This document shows, one piece after another, positions 14,001 to 23,398 of a stretch of DNA of 64,000 nt. The DNA is from Aulostomus chinensis. Taxonomy: Eukaryota > Chordata > Actinopteri > Syngnathiformes > Aulostomidae. A program made the translations under genes and the position numbers. Where the stretch lies: assembly GCA_037954235.1 (NCBI GenBank), contig JBBMOA010000007.1, forward strand, positions 30,977,332 to 31,041,331. Direction: 5' to 3'. How positions within the stretch are numbered: position 1 is the stretch's first letter; every line of letters starts with the position of its first letter. The notes beneath the pieces were generated by a model. That model was not told where the DNA came from. It searched no databases and worked only from the letters and a program-made list of their open reading frames with translations.

Positions 14001-17000
14001 AGGTAATGGCCAGGCAGGTGTGAGCGCTCTGTGATGAGAACAACCCTTCAATTGACGGAGGGAATCTCTGGCTGCCCTCTCATTCAGCACTGCTGTTTGA
14101 GGAGTTTCAGGGCAGCATTGCTGTGAAAGGGGCTGACTGCAGCACTCATTGTCTGAGGTCACCAGAGGTCAAGAGAATTATGATTGTGGAAGAACGACCA
14201 CATCAGCACGCTCTGGTGCAGTGTCAAAAGTGTCTTTGATAACCACAGAGTCGCGACTGAGGCCGGAATAAATACCTCTACATCCAATTGAATCAATTCA
14301 GTAACGAGATCCAGCCTTTCCCCCCAAACCAACCCTGAAGCCCTCACAACTTTGTCAGGAAGTTGCCATGCAACCCTGCAAGGATGCTCTCTCACCCTCT
14401 GGCTGATGTTGGGCGAGTCGCTCCTCAGTGACATCAGATCGGCACAAACCATGTCTCCCCCGTTACCGCTTGAGCTCCTGCTGGTGTCCACGGGCACTGG
14501 CAGAGGGATCGTCAGCTCTGCTGATGTCTCCGGTGGTGACACTGCAACCGGTCGGGACTGAAAGCACATGAGAGACGAGCACGATTCAGGTGTGATCAAT
14601 TATTGACTCAGGCGGCACTGATCAATGACTCAGGTGTCATCAGTTATTGACCTCCAGTCTCTGGTCTGACACCTCTGGGGTCTTTACCACTCATCAGCTG
14701 TCTGCCTGCCTCCAGAACCGGGCCTCATCTTTGATGGGCCTGTTGAGGACTCTTCAGCCCGCCTGGCAGCAGCTGCAGATTCAAGTGCTTGGGGTCCCAA
14801 GAGAGCTAATTACCTCCGCCATGATTTTGATTTCAGCTTTACTTTAGCTGATGGCGGGGCGGCGTGACTCAGAGGGAGAGGGGCCGTCTAGCAACCGAAG
14901 GGTCGCTGGTTCGATCCCCACTTCTCCAAGTGTCCTTGAGCAAGATACTGAACCCCTAATTGGTCCTGATGGCCCTGGGACGGACTGGTGACCCGTCCAG
15001 GTGGGTGGGTGGTGGTTTACTGTGTTTTGGTTGTTTGGCATGTCAGCAGTTTAAAGCACAAACAGAGGAGAACGAAGGTCGAATCACTGGAGAAACATTT
15101 CATCACCGTCAGCTCCTCAGGAGCGCCATGAGGACGTCACATGGTTGCAAGTCCATCAGGACCCGTTTCAGAAAGCAGGTGTAGTGAAAACTCAGAGTCC
15201 ACTTACCCTGGAACAAAGGCCAGTTTTCACTTTCAGAAAGGCAGTTAATGCAAACCTGAATAGGACAAGTAACTCGCCCATCTCAGACAGAGGGGATACC
15301 TCAGTTACCACGGTCCTTTTTAATGTCTTAAATATGATTCTTATTTGTTTTACACTGCTTCCACTATCACTTTTCGCTCACAGGATTTCACCTGAATCAA
15401 AATTAATTCTAGGTTCAGTACATCCCACGACCTTCCACCTGCAACCTCTAAGTGATTAAATATGAAATACATAAACTGCATTCAAACTTAGGGGAGTCTG
15501 TCCTCCCACACGATTATAGAAATATGAAATAAAAATATAAAAAGTATGTTAACATGAGGCTGCACGGTGGAGCAGTGGTCCTCACTGTGGCCCCCCAGCA
15601 AGAAGGTTCCGGGTTTGAGTCCCGACTCGAGCGCGGGGTCTTTCTGTGTGAGTCTCCATGTTCTCCCTGTTCCTGCTGGGTTCTCTCTGGTACTCCAGCT
15701 TCCTCCACAGTCCAAAGACATCAATTGGGGATGAGGCTGATTGATTCTCTAAATTGACCGTAGGTGTGAATGTGAGTGTGAATGGTTGTTCGTCTCTGTG
15801 TGTTGGCCCTGCGATGGACTGGTGACCTGTCCAGGGTGAACCCCGCCTCTCGCCCGTAGATGCTGGGATAGGCTCCACCCCTCCGCGACCCTTACTAGTA
15901 AGGACTAAGCGGAAGATGACGATGGATGGATGTTAACATGAGGATTTCTAACTCCTGAGAGGTAAAGCATGCAGACCTCCCAGCAGTTGCCATGGCGAAT
16001 CATCGTATGAGGGCTCCATTAACACTGCCCATTACAGTGGTGGTGCAGGCGCTTAACTCTGAGTGAAGCTACGCAGCATGGATTAATGTCACTCAGGTCA
16101 GCTGATCTGAAGCTGAAAACTCAGTTTCTTATCTGAGGATAAAGCACCTCAGAGTTCGGGACGGAGTTCGCTGGCCCCCCTCTGAAAACGGACCCCAGGT
16201 GACTCCCAAACGCTTGTTTCAGTCTCTTGCCAGTTGGTTTGATTCCATTTCTATCACAAAGAAAAATATCTGCAATGGTATTTGAGAAAAAAATCGATTC
16301 AACCCCTTTCAGTGGTCCCATTCAGGGACACGTGGAGGAAGGTCGATGGACTGTAACAGCTGACATAAAGAATGGACCTTTGCCCTTGTGCCTGAGTCTG
16401 AGCACGTGACAGGACCCCCACTTGACCTAACGGCACAGGGGGGCACAGGGGGGCACAGGGGGGCACAGAGAGGCACAGGGGGGCACAGGGAGGCACAGGG
16501 GGCCACAGGGAGGCACAGGGGGGCACAGGGCACCTACGCGGAGGGCTCACTTTGACAGGTATTCCACTCCTGAACAGGGCCTTTGGGAAGACTGGGTCAT
16601 CCCATTCATGCTGCTCATCCCCTAACTTCTGCACCAGCATCTTTGCATGAGTCATGAATGGCGATATGTAAGCGAGGGGTCTCCAGCATGGGAATGACTG
16701 CCTGCTCCTCTCTGTGGTTGGGCATCACGTCCACCGGCCATAACTTTTCAACACATCGGTGCAGCTGGCAGACAGTGGCTTGCTTGATGTAAAAAGGAAC
16801 TGTCAATGTTGTTGACATTTAAGTAAGCACACAACAAGGTGATGCTAGCTTACTAACATGCTAGCAATGACAATGCTAACATCTGAAGAAGCATTCAGGA
16901 AACTATCCCATTTTCTTTTCTAAACTGCCATGATGAATCATTGTGAAAATGCCAAGTACGATCACATGACTCATCCACACGCAAGGAAACAAAGTTGAAT

Positions 17001-20000
17001 TGATACAAATACAATTTGTTTCATTTTAATGGATGTTTTCATTTTGGCATTTCATATCCTGACACTTCAAGTAATTAAATAAGACAAAGAATCAAATAAC
17101 TTACAGATGTTTCCTCTTTGATTCATCTATATCAATTTCTGCTCCTGTTTTGTGGTTGTTTGTCTAAAAATGACTTGAGAGAATCAAAGACTTCAGACAA
17201 TCGACAAACCTGCCACCACAGAGGAAAAAGCCTGATCTTGTGGTTGTCGTTGTTGTTAGCGTGTGCTGCTAATTGTCCCCATCTTCTTCATGTCTTCATC
17301 AAACTGATGAAACTCGTGGTGACAGTTGGCAGCACCAATTACAGCAGCATGTCATGCTGCTGAGGGTTTTCCCACTCTGACGACTGTCCGACCTGCTGGA
17401 GGATCAGGCGTCACATGTCCTCATTAGCATCAAGCAGGATGATTGGAGGAGTTTCCTTCGCTCCACAAATGATGTGACTGTTAATAAAACCTGTTTCAGG
17501 AGGTGTGTGCTGGTGAGGGGGCTGAAAGGACCAAATCTTCCTGACACACCTTCATCCCACCATGGGACGATGAGCTGAAGTCATGATGTCACTTCCTGTC
17601 TGCCTCACAGGTGTCAACTGAGAGCCTCCCCTCTGCTGAGATGATGTGATGTTATCTACCAACTTCATCAAATCCATGAACTACTTGGTGGAGACTGCGT
17701 TCGTACTCTATTAGCTCTCCAGCTAGCTTCAGCTAGCCTCCCTTAGCTTTGGTTGAGTGTCATCAGTGTGACGAAGATGTGAAGTAGATGGGAACAATTA
17801 GTATCACATGCTAACGACAGCAACTGAAAGATCATTCAGAATTTTGTCATTGCTAGCATGTTAGTCAGCTAGCATCATCTACAACTACTTGAATGTGAAC
17901 AACATTGGTTACGTTGCAATGAATGAGGTGATCGGGTCTCCTGGCGATGATGTCATCGCTCACCCGGCGTGTCTCAGGTTGTGGATTTGACTGCATCACG
18001 GCTCTCTGGCGCTGTAACAACCTCGCCGCTAATCTGCTGGATGTAGTATCTCTGCTGCTAATGAGAGCGGGGATCAGGGGTTAACCCTGATAAGGAGCTG
18101 AGTACACCCCCCCCACCCCCCCACCCCCATGGCCGGACTGCCATCTCACCCATGTGGACCCCTCCAGCCAGTGAATATTTTATCAGACACCATACTTAAC
18201 TTAATCCTATTAGCATTCAGATTAGCACCCGTATCACAGATGGGGGGGGGGGGGGGGGGCAACCTGTCACATGACCAGACGCAGCCAGGAGGTTCACTGG
18301 CCCTCCTCCTCTTCCTCCTCCTCCTCCTCCTTCTCCTCCTCACTGCATCCTTCAATGTCTCTTTGTTCAGAGGATCATTAAAAGGACAAATACTCTGTAG
18401 AAGTAGTACTACTATGGTTATCGTGTCATATTTTATAATACATATATGTATTACATATATACATCTAAATACAAAGGTATTCTATTCTCTTCTTTAACTT
18501 TAACTCACTCCCATACTTTGAATTTCTATGTATATTTTTACATTTACATGTTGGATGAGTCTTTGTACTCAGATGTTGCTTTTTTTCTTCTCATGATTAA
18601 GTATTTTTTATTTGGGGAAAATCTGATTCACATGAATTGAACATCTCATCTTATTCTGTATAGGTTGAAGCAGAATTTGATTCAATTCATGATGTTTGAT
18701 TTTTCCAGGTCGTTTGATACATTTTTTAATTGTATTACATTATTAAATATACAGTAAGTATTAAAAACAATTTTGGGTTAATTCTCAAATTGCATTTTTA
18801 CTATTTGAATTTCATACATAGGCGGCCCGGTGGAGCAGTGGTCCTCCCTGAGGCCCCCCAGCAAGAAGGTTGTGGGTGGAGCAGTGGTCCTCACTGCGGC
18901 CCCCCAGCAAGAAGGTTGTGGGTGGAGCCCCGGCTGCAGCACGGGGTCTTTCTGGGTGAGTCTCCATGTTCTCCCTGTTCCTGCTGGGTTCCCTCTGGTA
19001 CTCCAGCTTCCTCCACAGTCCAAAGGGATTTTTTTCTCACACACATGTATAAGGTATCACAGCATATCAGTAACAAATTATGTTTGATTTTGTTGTTTTG
19101 AATAATAGCACTGAAGCAACAGAAAAAAATAAACAGAATTTTCCTAGCCAGCATCTTCCACCAGCACATATGACCACATGAACTGAAAATAAATACTTAA
19201 TAATATAAATTACTAATAAACAAACATAATTTTCAAATGAATTTTCCTGAGTAATCAATCAAAACACCCTGGTTCATATTCAATGTCACTGATTTTTGTC
19301 CCGACTGAAATGTCTCGGCTCTATGATTTAATGTTAAGTTCTATTTCAGGTCACTTCACTGTCACAAAATAAAAGAGGAAGTGCGAGACAATCCCGTCAC
19401 CGTGGAAACGTGTTTCTGCCACTAATCTATGTGTCACTCTTCCAACCATTTAAGGTCCACCATTGTTGTCATGTAAAACAAAGAAATGATTTCTGAGGTT
19501 TCATCAGAAATGTTTTGGAGAAAAACTGTCGAGAGACAAAAAGCAGGCAGTTTGAGATAAAAGCCACTGCTGACATCATCACGTCATCATTGGGAACATT
19601 TCAAAGAGAACAAATAGATTACTGATCATCAACTTGAATCATCGATGTGATGCCAGGAAACAGGACCTGAACGCATCATCCCCGTGGAGACACAGGAAGC
19701 TGTCAGAGAGGCGGCGCTTTGAACCTGATCACAGACCAGTTTAGACCAGCAGGCATGACTACAGATGAGATTTCCCATCAGCCCCTGCTTGCCACTCACC
19801 TCCTCCGCCTGAGTGATCACCAGTGCTGGGACGCTGCCACCTGACTCGCCACTTTCACCCTGATTGGCTGCAGCTTCACAGAAACAAGAGAAGAGATTCA
19901 CATTTGACCATCAACATCCTCATCTGAGCCACAGGTGAAGAAGCCTGTAGGGGGCGCCGATGGGTGCACATGGCTCCAGCATCCCACACCCAGGCTTCAG

Positions 20001-20412
20001 ACCTCTGTTCTGGTATGGAACGTGTTTGACAGGTTCTCACCTCCATCCAGACTCACACTGTGAGCCATGTTCTGATCCTGCCAGTCGACACCCCCTTTGT
20101 CATCATGGGTTGGATGTGGATCAGGGACTGGGACCAGTTGTTGCTCCTGAGGTGGGTCTGAGTAGCATCTGGTCTCATCTTCATTGTCTTCTTTGTTGGG
20201 ACTCATTCTGTCTCCACAATCTTCATTGAGCTCCTGTGGTGGATCAACATGGTGTGTTCCTTCACTGCGTTCATCCTGATCCGGATCCTGTTGGCCCCTC
20301 AGGACTCGGTCAGGCGGATCCTCCTCTTGCACAGCTGACAACTGCAGCTTGTGTCCCACGGAGACAACGGGGGGCTGCCAGGCTGCCATCACTGAGACGG
20401 GCTGGTTTGGGT
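1382..20412 (-). CDS. Sosondowah (SOWAH) family ankyrin-repeat protein, multi-exon, 5' end not found
   Basis: Exons in transcript order: 20412-20041, 19873 or 19867-19800, 14557-14396, 11105-11061, 10204-10082, a 12-nt candidate 9193-9182, 5055-4969, 3645-3573, 1572-1382 (TAA). All have GT-AG borders and every junction keeps reading phase. The first exons are acidic, Pro/Ser-rich and low-complexity. Exon 10204-10082 encodes the pre-ankyrin helix (PLDPLEKDWW...HLLAQEPGLVLKK). The 12-nt exon gives DFIT. The next two encode ankyrin repeats (TALHWAAKHGHQEVVDMML and GYTALHLAAIHSHKHVVQAL). The last begins with NVRDYHGKMAEHYW and has a short tail. This order (pre-ANK helix, RDFITG-type loop, two ANK repeats, RDY-G motif) is typical of SOWAH proteins, whose biochemical role is poorly known. 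The N-terminal SOWAH domain and start codon were not found, so this is 5'-partial. Mammalian SOWAH genes are, to my knowledge, single-exon, so the split structure is notable. Paralogue (a-d) not assigned. Confidence 0.72.
1738..2906 (+). mobile_element. 5'-truncated L2-clade LINE, copy 1 (degenerate reverse transcriptase)
   Basis: This holds the C-terminal part of an L2-type ORF2: the YADD-region end (read through 'tgctgacgacactcag'), then ERHLQLN.SKTELMVF and RSCRYALYNIRKIRPFLTQ. A one-base deletion near 2141, relative to the copy at 43.8-45.2 kb, breaks the frame. The 3' end has the L2/V-SINE tail (tcgctttggacaaaagcg, then tctgctaaatg) and short ttgtagaa repeats. It is an old insertion downstream of exon 3645-3573 of the host gene, inside its last intron and in opposite orientation. 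Confidence 0.9.
2907..4880. other. Intronic sequence of the SOWAH-like gene (two exon islands)
   Basis: Apart from the ankyrin exon at 3645-3573 I see no further gene here. Two GT-rich donor-like motifs on the minus strand (near 4633 and 4738) have no convincing partner acceptors or peptide similarity and were not called as exons. Confidence 0.45.
4887..4958. repeat. (CA)n microsatellite beside a splice donor
   Basis: A nearly pure CA run, read as UG repeats in the minus-strand transcript. It starts about ten bases inside the intron after the GTGAGG donor of the ankyrin exon at 5055-4969. Confidence 0.95.
5062..5687. repeat. Complex CA-rich satellite with internal duplication
   Basis: About 625 bases of ACAC interspersed with AAAC, AGAC and 'cgcacaaacaatcac' islands. 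A block of about 115 bases at 5214-5330 is repeated at 5525-5640, an offset of 311 bases, so the array grew by segmental duplication. It lies immediately upstream, in transcript sense, of the ankyrin exon's TTTTCAG acceptor. The long His-Thr open frames over it are translations of the satellite, not genes. Confidence 0.95.
6025..6172 (+). mobile_element. Dispersed SINE-like 3' fragment ending in (GGAT)n
   Basis: The 'ggataggctccacccccc' block is followed by 'gacaggataagaggtaga' and a GGAT/ATGG microsatellite (6082-6165). This is the 3' half of the same repeat family seen complete at 15558-15931. Confidence 0.75.
6319..6377. other. Perfect 27-bp inverted repeat with 5-nt loop
   Basis: The left arm (6319-6345) is an exact reverse complement of the right arm (6351-6377), separated by CCTGC. 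The arms contain AGGTCA/TGACCT half-sites. Either strand could fold into a 59-nt perfect hairpin. It lies in an intron of the SOWAH-like gene. No product is known. Confidence 0.9.
6900..7080. promoter_or_regulatory. Candidate non-coding regulatory element rich in TAAT cores
   Basis: Unique, non-repetitive sequence with ATTAATTA, TAATTAC, ATCATTAC, CTAATGAG and CTAATATC motifs packed within about 110 bases. This composition is common in vertebrate conserved non-coding enhancers bound by homeodomain proteins. It is proposed only from composition and its place in an intron beside an irx gene. Cross-species conservation could not be checked. A short GAGCGGCGGC repeat precedes it (6874-6925). Confidence 0.25.
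7443..7502. repeat. (GT)n microsatellite
   Basis: GT dinucleotide run with a few GC interruptions, intronic. Confidence 0.95.
7795..8665. repeat. 18-bp minisatellite with 36-bp higher-order unit
   Basis: About 48 copies of an 18-base unit, 'agataccagtacctggag' and variants. In the 3' half it alternates with 'aagttggatagatac' to form a 36-base higher-order unit. Because the period is a multiple of three, both strands stay open (RYQYLG/RYQYLE on plus; ISPGTG and YLPRYW on minus). These frames have no start context or exon structure and are not called as genes. Confidence 0.95.
8700..9389. other. Intronic unique sequence
   Basis: Non-repetitive sequence holding the candidate microexon at 9193-9182. 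A minus-strand GGG|GTGAGTC donor-like site near 8840 lacks an upstream AG acceptor and was not used. Confidence 0.4.
9182..9193 (-). other. Candidate 12-nt microexon (DFIT) of the SOWAH-like gene
   Basis: On the minus strand, CGTCAG is followed by twelve bases encoding Asp-Phe-Ile-Thr and then GTGAGT. Both flanking exons are in phase 0. The peptide matches the R-D-F-I-T-G loop that SOWAH proteins carry immediately before TALHWAAKHG. Joining gives KK-DFIT-TALHW, two residues (Gly plus Phe or Tyr) shorter than the family consensus as I recall it. So either the loop is shortened or the true junction differs. A chance match of motif, phase and both splice sites is unlikely, but no transcript was available. 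Confidence 0.5.
9390..9640 (+). mobile_element. tRNA-derived SINE (copy 1)
   Basis: The head has an A-box-like 'gtggctcaggggtagagtgg' and the B box GGTTCGATCC, typical of tRNA-derived fish SINEs. A body 'aagtgtccttgagcaagat' follows, then a GTGTGTG and 'gtaaagagcttggagt' tail. Related copies lie at 14856-15012 and, inverted, 31546-31690. It is not a functional tRNA, since no cloverleaf closes. Confidence 0.85.
10370..10640. promoter_or_regulatory. Candidate non-coding regulatory element
   Basis: Unique sequence with TTAATTAC, CTTTAATC, ATTTAAAT (twice) and GC-rich blocks between SOWAH exons. It is suggested as a conserved-element candidate by composition alone, at low confidence. Confidence 0.2.
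10983..11046. repeat. (CA)n microsatellite downstream of a splice donor
   Basis: A pure CA run of about 64 bases. In the minus-strand transcript it is a UG tract beginning about 15 bases after the donor of the 45-nt exon 11105-11061. Confidence 0.95.
11618..13005. repeat. 12/15-bp minisatellite (gtggacttgttg / gtgtacttgttgttg)
   Basis: About 1.4 kb of mixed 12- and 15-base units. Both lengths are multiples of three and neither contains a stop in the used frames. This leaves a 358-codon plus-strand frame of LVDLLVYLL type and a 625-codon minus-strand frame of TNKSTNKY type. The latter reads in from the BED-like fragment at 13012-13500. Low complexity, lack of exon signals and position inside an intron argue that it is satellite DNA rather than a gene. 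Confidence 0.95.
13012..13500 (-). pseudogene. BED-finger / hAT-transposase-like relic
   Basis: The minus strand reads a zinc-binding motif (CFCTPCSRKLICGSSGKK, then a His pair in RHASDPGHKA). It is followed by LKIRVCALVAEHNPSF.MAQPLVGLC, LSNxHAxYFNTHGL and ELSEN. This resembles the N-terminal BED finger and following region of hAT-derived proteins common in fish genomes. The rest of the transposase is missing and the frame runs into the minisatellite. I call it a mobile-element relic; exact family uncertain. Confidence 0.6.
13501..14395. other. Intronic unique sequence with a candidate enhancer (about 13900-14130)
   Basis: Non-repetitive. The stretch 13935-14130 carries 'ttagcatattaattgaag', 'atattttaattagagg' and 'aggtaatggcc', a composition like vertebrate conserved non-coding elements. 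No gene is seen apart from the SOWAH exon that follows at 14396-14557. Confidence 0.3.
14856..15012 (+). mobile_element. tRNA-derived SINE (copy 2)
   Basis: Shares 'gccgtctagcaaccgaaggg', the GGTTCGATCC B box and 'aagtgtccttgagcaagat' with the copy at 9390. It then continues as 'gggacggactggtgacccg', showing the head can be linked to the tail of the other dispersed family. Confidence 0.85.
15558..15931 (+). mobile_element. Dispersed teleost SINE-like element, near full length
   Basis: The head is 'ggctgcacggtggagcagtg' with the B-box-like GGGTTTGAGTCCC. The body is 'gtctccatgttctccctgtt', 'tactccagcttcctccacag' and 'aaattgaccgtaggtgtgaa', and the tail 'gactggtgacctgtccaggg' through 'gggataggctccacccct' to GGATGGATG. 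This is the best full copy in the window. Partial or rearranged copies are at 1208, 6025, 18821, 31437 and 33250. Confidence 0.85.
16436..16530. repeat. (GGGGGGCACA)n minisatellite, G-quadruplex prone
   Basis: About nine copies of a ten-base unit with runs of four to six G separated by CACA. At least four G-runs fall within 40 bases on the plus strand. Confidence 0.9.
16554..16820 (-). pseudogene. Unrecognised degenerate coding-like fragment
   Basis: The minus strand reads TVPFYIKQATVCQLHRCVEK, then PNHREEQAVIPMLETPRLHI and CKDAGAEVRG, before a stop. A second frame continues with QHEWDDPVFPKALFRSGIPV. The composition is protein-like and the frame shift suggests a decayed mobile-element or gene fragment. 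I do not recognise the family. The final GTGAGC could be a splice donor, but no matching acceptor or phase partner in the host gene was found. Confidence 0.35.
16821..18820. other. Intronic sequence without recognised genes
   Basis: Two kilobases of AT-rich unique sequence with a G19 homopolymer (18242-18260) and a CTC-rich tract (18303-18345). No exon of the SOWAH-like gene was found here. Confidence 0.4.
18821..19026 (+). mobile_element. Dispersed SINE-like element with duplicated head
   Basis: The promoter-like head ('tggagcagtggtcctc', then 'ccccagcaagaaggttgtgg') appears twice in tandem before the 'gtctccatgttctccctgtt' body. The 3' tail is missing. Confidence 0.8.
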
Positions 20413-22100
20413 CTGGAGACAGAAGAACTTTGCAGATTCTGATTCAGTCTTGGAGGTGACAGTAATTAAATTTGGCAATGAATCTGAACTTTGGCCTCGA
20501 CAAGTTAATGCAAATCGTTTTTTGAAGAATGTTGGAAGTGAAATGTGTCCTCATCCTCCTCTATGGAACAATCAGCTGACAGGTGAAACCCTGGGGGACA
20601 ACTCCAGACCCTCTACCAGAGTCCTGGTCTGGACCACCAACAGGAGTATTCACATTCTCTCTCTATCAACAAGTTTTTTTTCACTTTTTAAAACGAGGGG
20701 TCAGTGCCGGCTAACAGTTAGCAGTTAGCCAGTAGCTAATGTTACTTCATGTGTAACTCAACGCCAGACACTCACAGCACTGAACTTTGCTTTTATTTGA
20801 ATGAAGATTCATGGGAACAAATGTTGACATGGTATCAGCCTGAGGGCCCTTCAGGGGCAGGTCACATGTCATCAGGTGTCATCAGAGTTCTGTCCAGTTG
20901 TACCTGCACGAGTCCTCATGAATCCGAACTCATCATCTTGCTTCTATGCAAACGCCATCGAGGCTGCCGCAGAAATCCCCTGGGTGGCAATTATGTTTGA
21001 GAGAACAAGCTTTCATTTCCTGCTCTGATATCACGATTACAAGAGTGTTTTCCATTAATTAAAGACTGTGTCATTAAGGAACCGCTGGACGTTTGCCCGC
21101 AGGCTCATTTACCCGCTAGTGGCGAACAAATGAAGCCGCCTTTCACAGCACTGTAGAGAATACTGACGGAACATTCAACTTTGTGCACAACTTTCTGATG
21201 ATAAAACTTGGCCACCGTGTCACTCGAGGGGCAGGCCTACTGGGGGTCGTACACTGATTAAAGAGACTCTCCACGCCATGACTTCCTTCCTCTGAAGGAT
21301 CCTCGCCAGTGGAGGAGGAGACGGGCTGCCTTCACCTCTTGCAAGTCTCGCAGACCAGAAACCTCATGTCTGAAACGTGTCCCAGGACGGCAGATGGCAG
21401 ATGGATCTAACACACATGTTGCGTTAACATGAAAATGTCCTGATCAATAAAGCTGTGCACACGCTTATCTCACACCTGATTGCTTGACCTAACTGGTCAA
21501 AGCAGACATGCGTCCCCACTGATCCTGGATCTGCTCCACCTTCCTGCTGGTAAGGGAAGGTTCTGGTGGCTGCTGTTGCAGGATGTGCTGCTGATGGAGA
21601 ATTGTTGGGTGGAGGTTCATTGAAGGAGGGAGGTGCTGGACCTGCTCTACTTGGACAGAGTCAGGACAGAACTTTGGTTGGGGTTTGGTGCCACACTAAT
21701 GAACCTGACTTGACTTGACTTTTATTGATCAGTTCTTCCTGGAAATATGCACACGTGACTCCACCTCACATCCGCCCTGGACACGCCCACATTCAGCTCT
21801 AAATGGTGGAGTACTGAGATACTGAGTGATGGAAGGAGTCAGTTGACAGGACGAGCCTGAACAGGTGTGGTGAAGAGTGTGTGAGGTAATGAGCATGAGA
21901 TGAAGAGTGTGCACAGTGTGGAGTGTGTCCGGCGCACCTGACAGTTCATGTTCACTACAGTCATTTTACTCAGCAAAACTAAAGTAAAACTGCAGTAGTA
22001 CAACAGTAAAGATCTCTTGTGTTGGGACAAGTCAGAGCTTCTGTGGAGGAGCAAACAATTAGCCGTCAAGTTCATTTTTTAGGAATCCAAAGTCAGCGTG
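20413..22100. other. Gene-poor interval upstream of the last located SOWAH exon
   Basis: No supported exon. The stretch 21000-21230 is unique and contains CCATTAATTAAAG and ATTTACCCG motifs, so it is a possible regulatory element. The missing 5' exons of the SOWAH-like gene should lie here or further right, but I could not find a SOWAH-domain-coding segment. Confidence 0.35.
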
Positions 22101-22104
22101 GCGA

Positions 22105-22129
22105 GGGGCGAGGGGCGAGGGGCGAGGGG
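22105..22129 (+). other. Perfect four-tetrad G-quadruplex motif
   Basis: Four GGGG runs separated by identical three-base CGA loops. This is a textbook intramolecular G-quadruplex sequence on the plus strand. Confidence 0.85.
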
Positions 22130-23398
22130 CGTGCGCCTTCCTTTGCCATATGGAGAAGCCAGGCTCCTGGTGATCACCATTGTCATTTCATTTGTCTGCA
22201 GGAGAATTCCATCACTCTGGCGCATTCCCCCACACCAGGAGTAAATTGGGGCTCCGCCTCACCGATATAAGACGCTCTGCAGTGAGACGTTTGCTGCTTC
22301 ACAGGTCAAACGTGTTCTGCCTGATGCAGGCGTACCAATATATCGAGGCGGGACCTTCAAGAACCTTTCACAAGTGTTGTGACGCGGCTCATGAGCCAAG
22401 ACAAAAACGGAGGCACAAAGTGTACCAATTAATTAATCAAAGATATCAAAACTCAGAAACATGGTACAGGTATGAGCTGCGGTAATCAGAATTGTCAGTG
22501 GGTCAGCAGATGGATGGGTGGTTGAGAGGTGAGTGCAGGGCGTCACAAAGTCAAAACTCACCCAAGTTACAGGGCCAAAGCCCATCAAACAAAACCATGG
22601 TGCCGAGAGCGTGAAGAGAACTGCAGGCTGAGACAGACGGATGTTAAATAGACATTGGGAGACTGGCCAGGTGCTCCCAGCTAGACCTTGATTAGCTCCG
22701 CCCCACCAAGGACCTGCAAACATGACGGGGGGAAACATACACACACACACACACAGCAGGCCCTGCTGAAGCAGAGGGCCGTCACACCAGGGTCACCACA
22801 TGCCACCAAACACCTCACCAAACACCTGACTTTCTCTCTCACACACACATAGAAATAGAGACCAGCCCCGCCCCCACTCATCACCACAGCTCACCCTGAC
22901 AGGTGTGCCGATGGTGCTCAGCAAACGTAAATAGCTGTGAGAATTTGATGAGGTCATCAAACGTCAGACAGCGGTCAACTTACCTGGAGGTCTGAAACCT
23001 GATTCAGCAGCTGCAACAACCCTCCAGGAGTCATTCAGCTTCAGATGGTGGTTGTGGATCCAGGACTCACCAGGACGACGGCGTGCTGAAGCCTGGCGAC
23101 ACGCTCACCCTCCGCTAACAATAGAAGCAACTAATCAGATTAGACTGAAACGTCCTGCGACGTTTGACCCCCCCACCCCTTTAAATGCAATGACTCTGCA
23201 CTGCTTCTGGTTTTCTGTTTCAGAGTCAGCAATGAATTGTAGATTATTATTTATATAATTTATAAACAGTACATAATCAATAATGTTTATATAATGTATA
23301 AATATTGTGTAATCAATAATATTTATACAATTTATAAATATTCTATAATCAGTAATATCTATATAATTTATCAGTGAAATTGTATTTTTCTTTCCCAT
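22130..23398. other. Intergenic sequence, no supported gene
   Basis: Contains CA runs (22740-22756, 22840-22850) and an AT-rich quasi-repeat near 23240-23380 built on 'aatcaataatatttatata'. Splice-like islands on the minus strand at 22983-23040 and 23068-23090 have no recognisable peptide and were not called. Confidence 0.4.

Noticed and set aside
22983..23090. 5' exons of the SOWAH-like gene on the minus strand
   Set aside because: Splice-like borders exist, but the peptides (for example NDSWRVVAAAESGFRPP) do not resemble a SOWAH N-terminal domain and no ATG exon was found.
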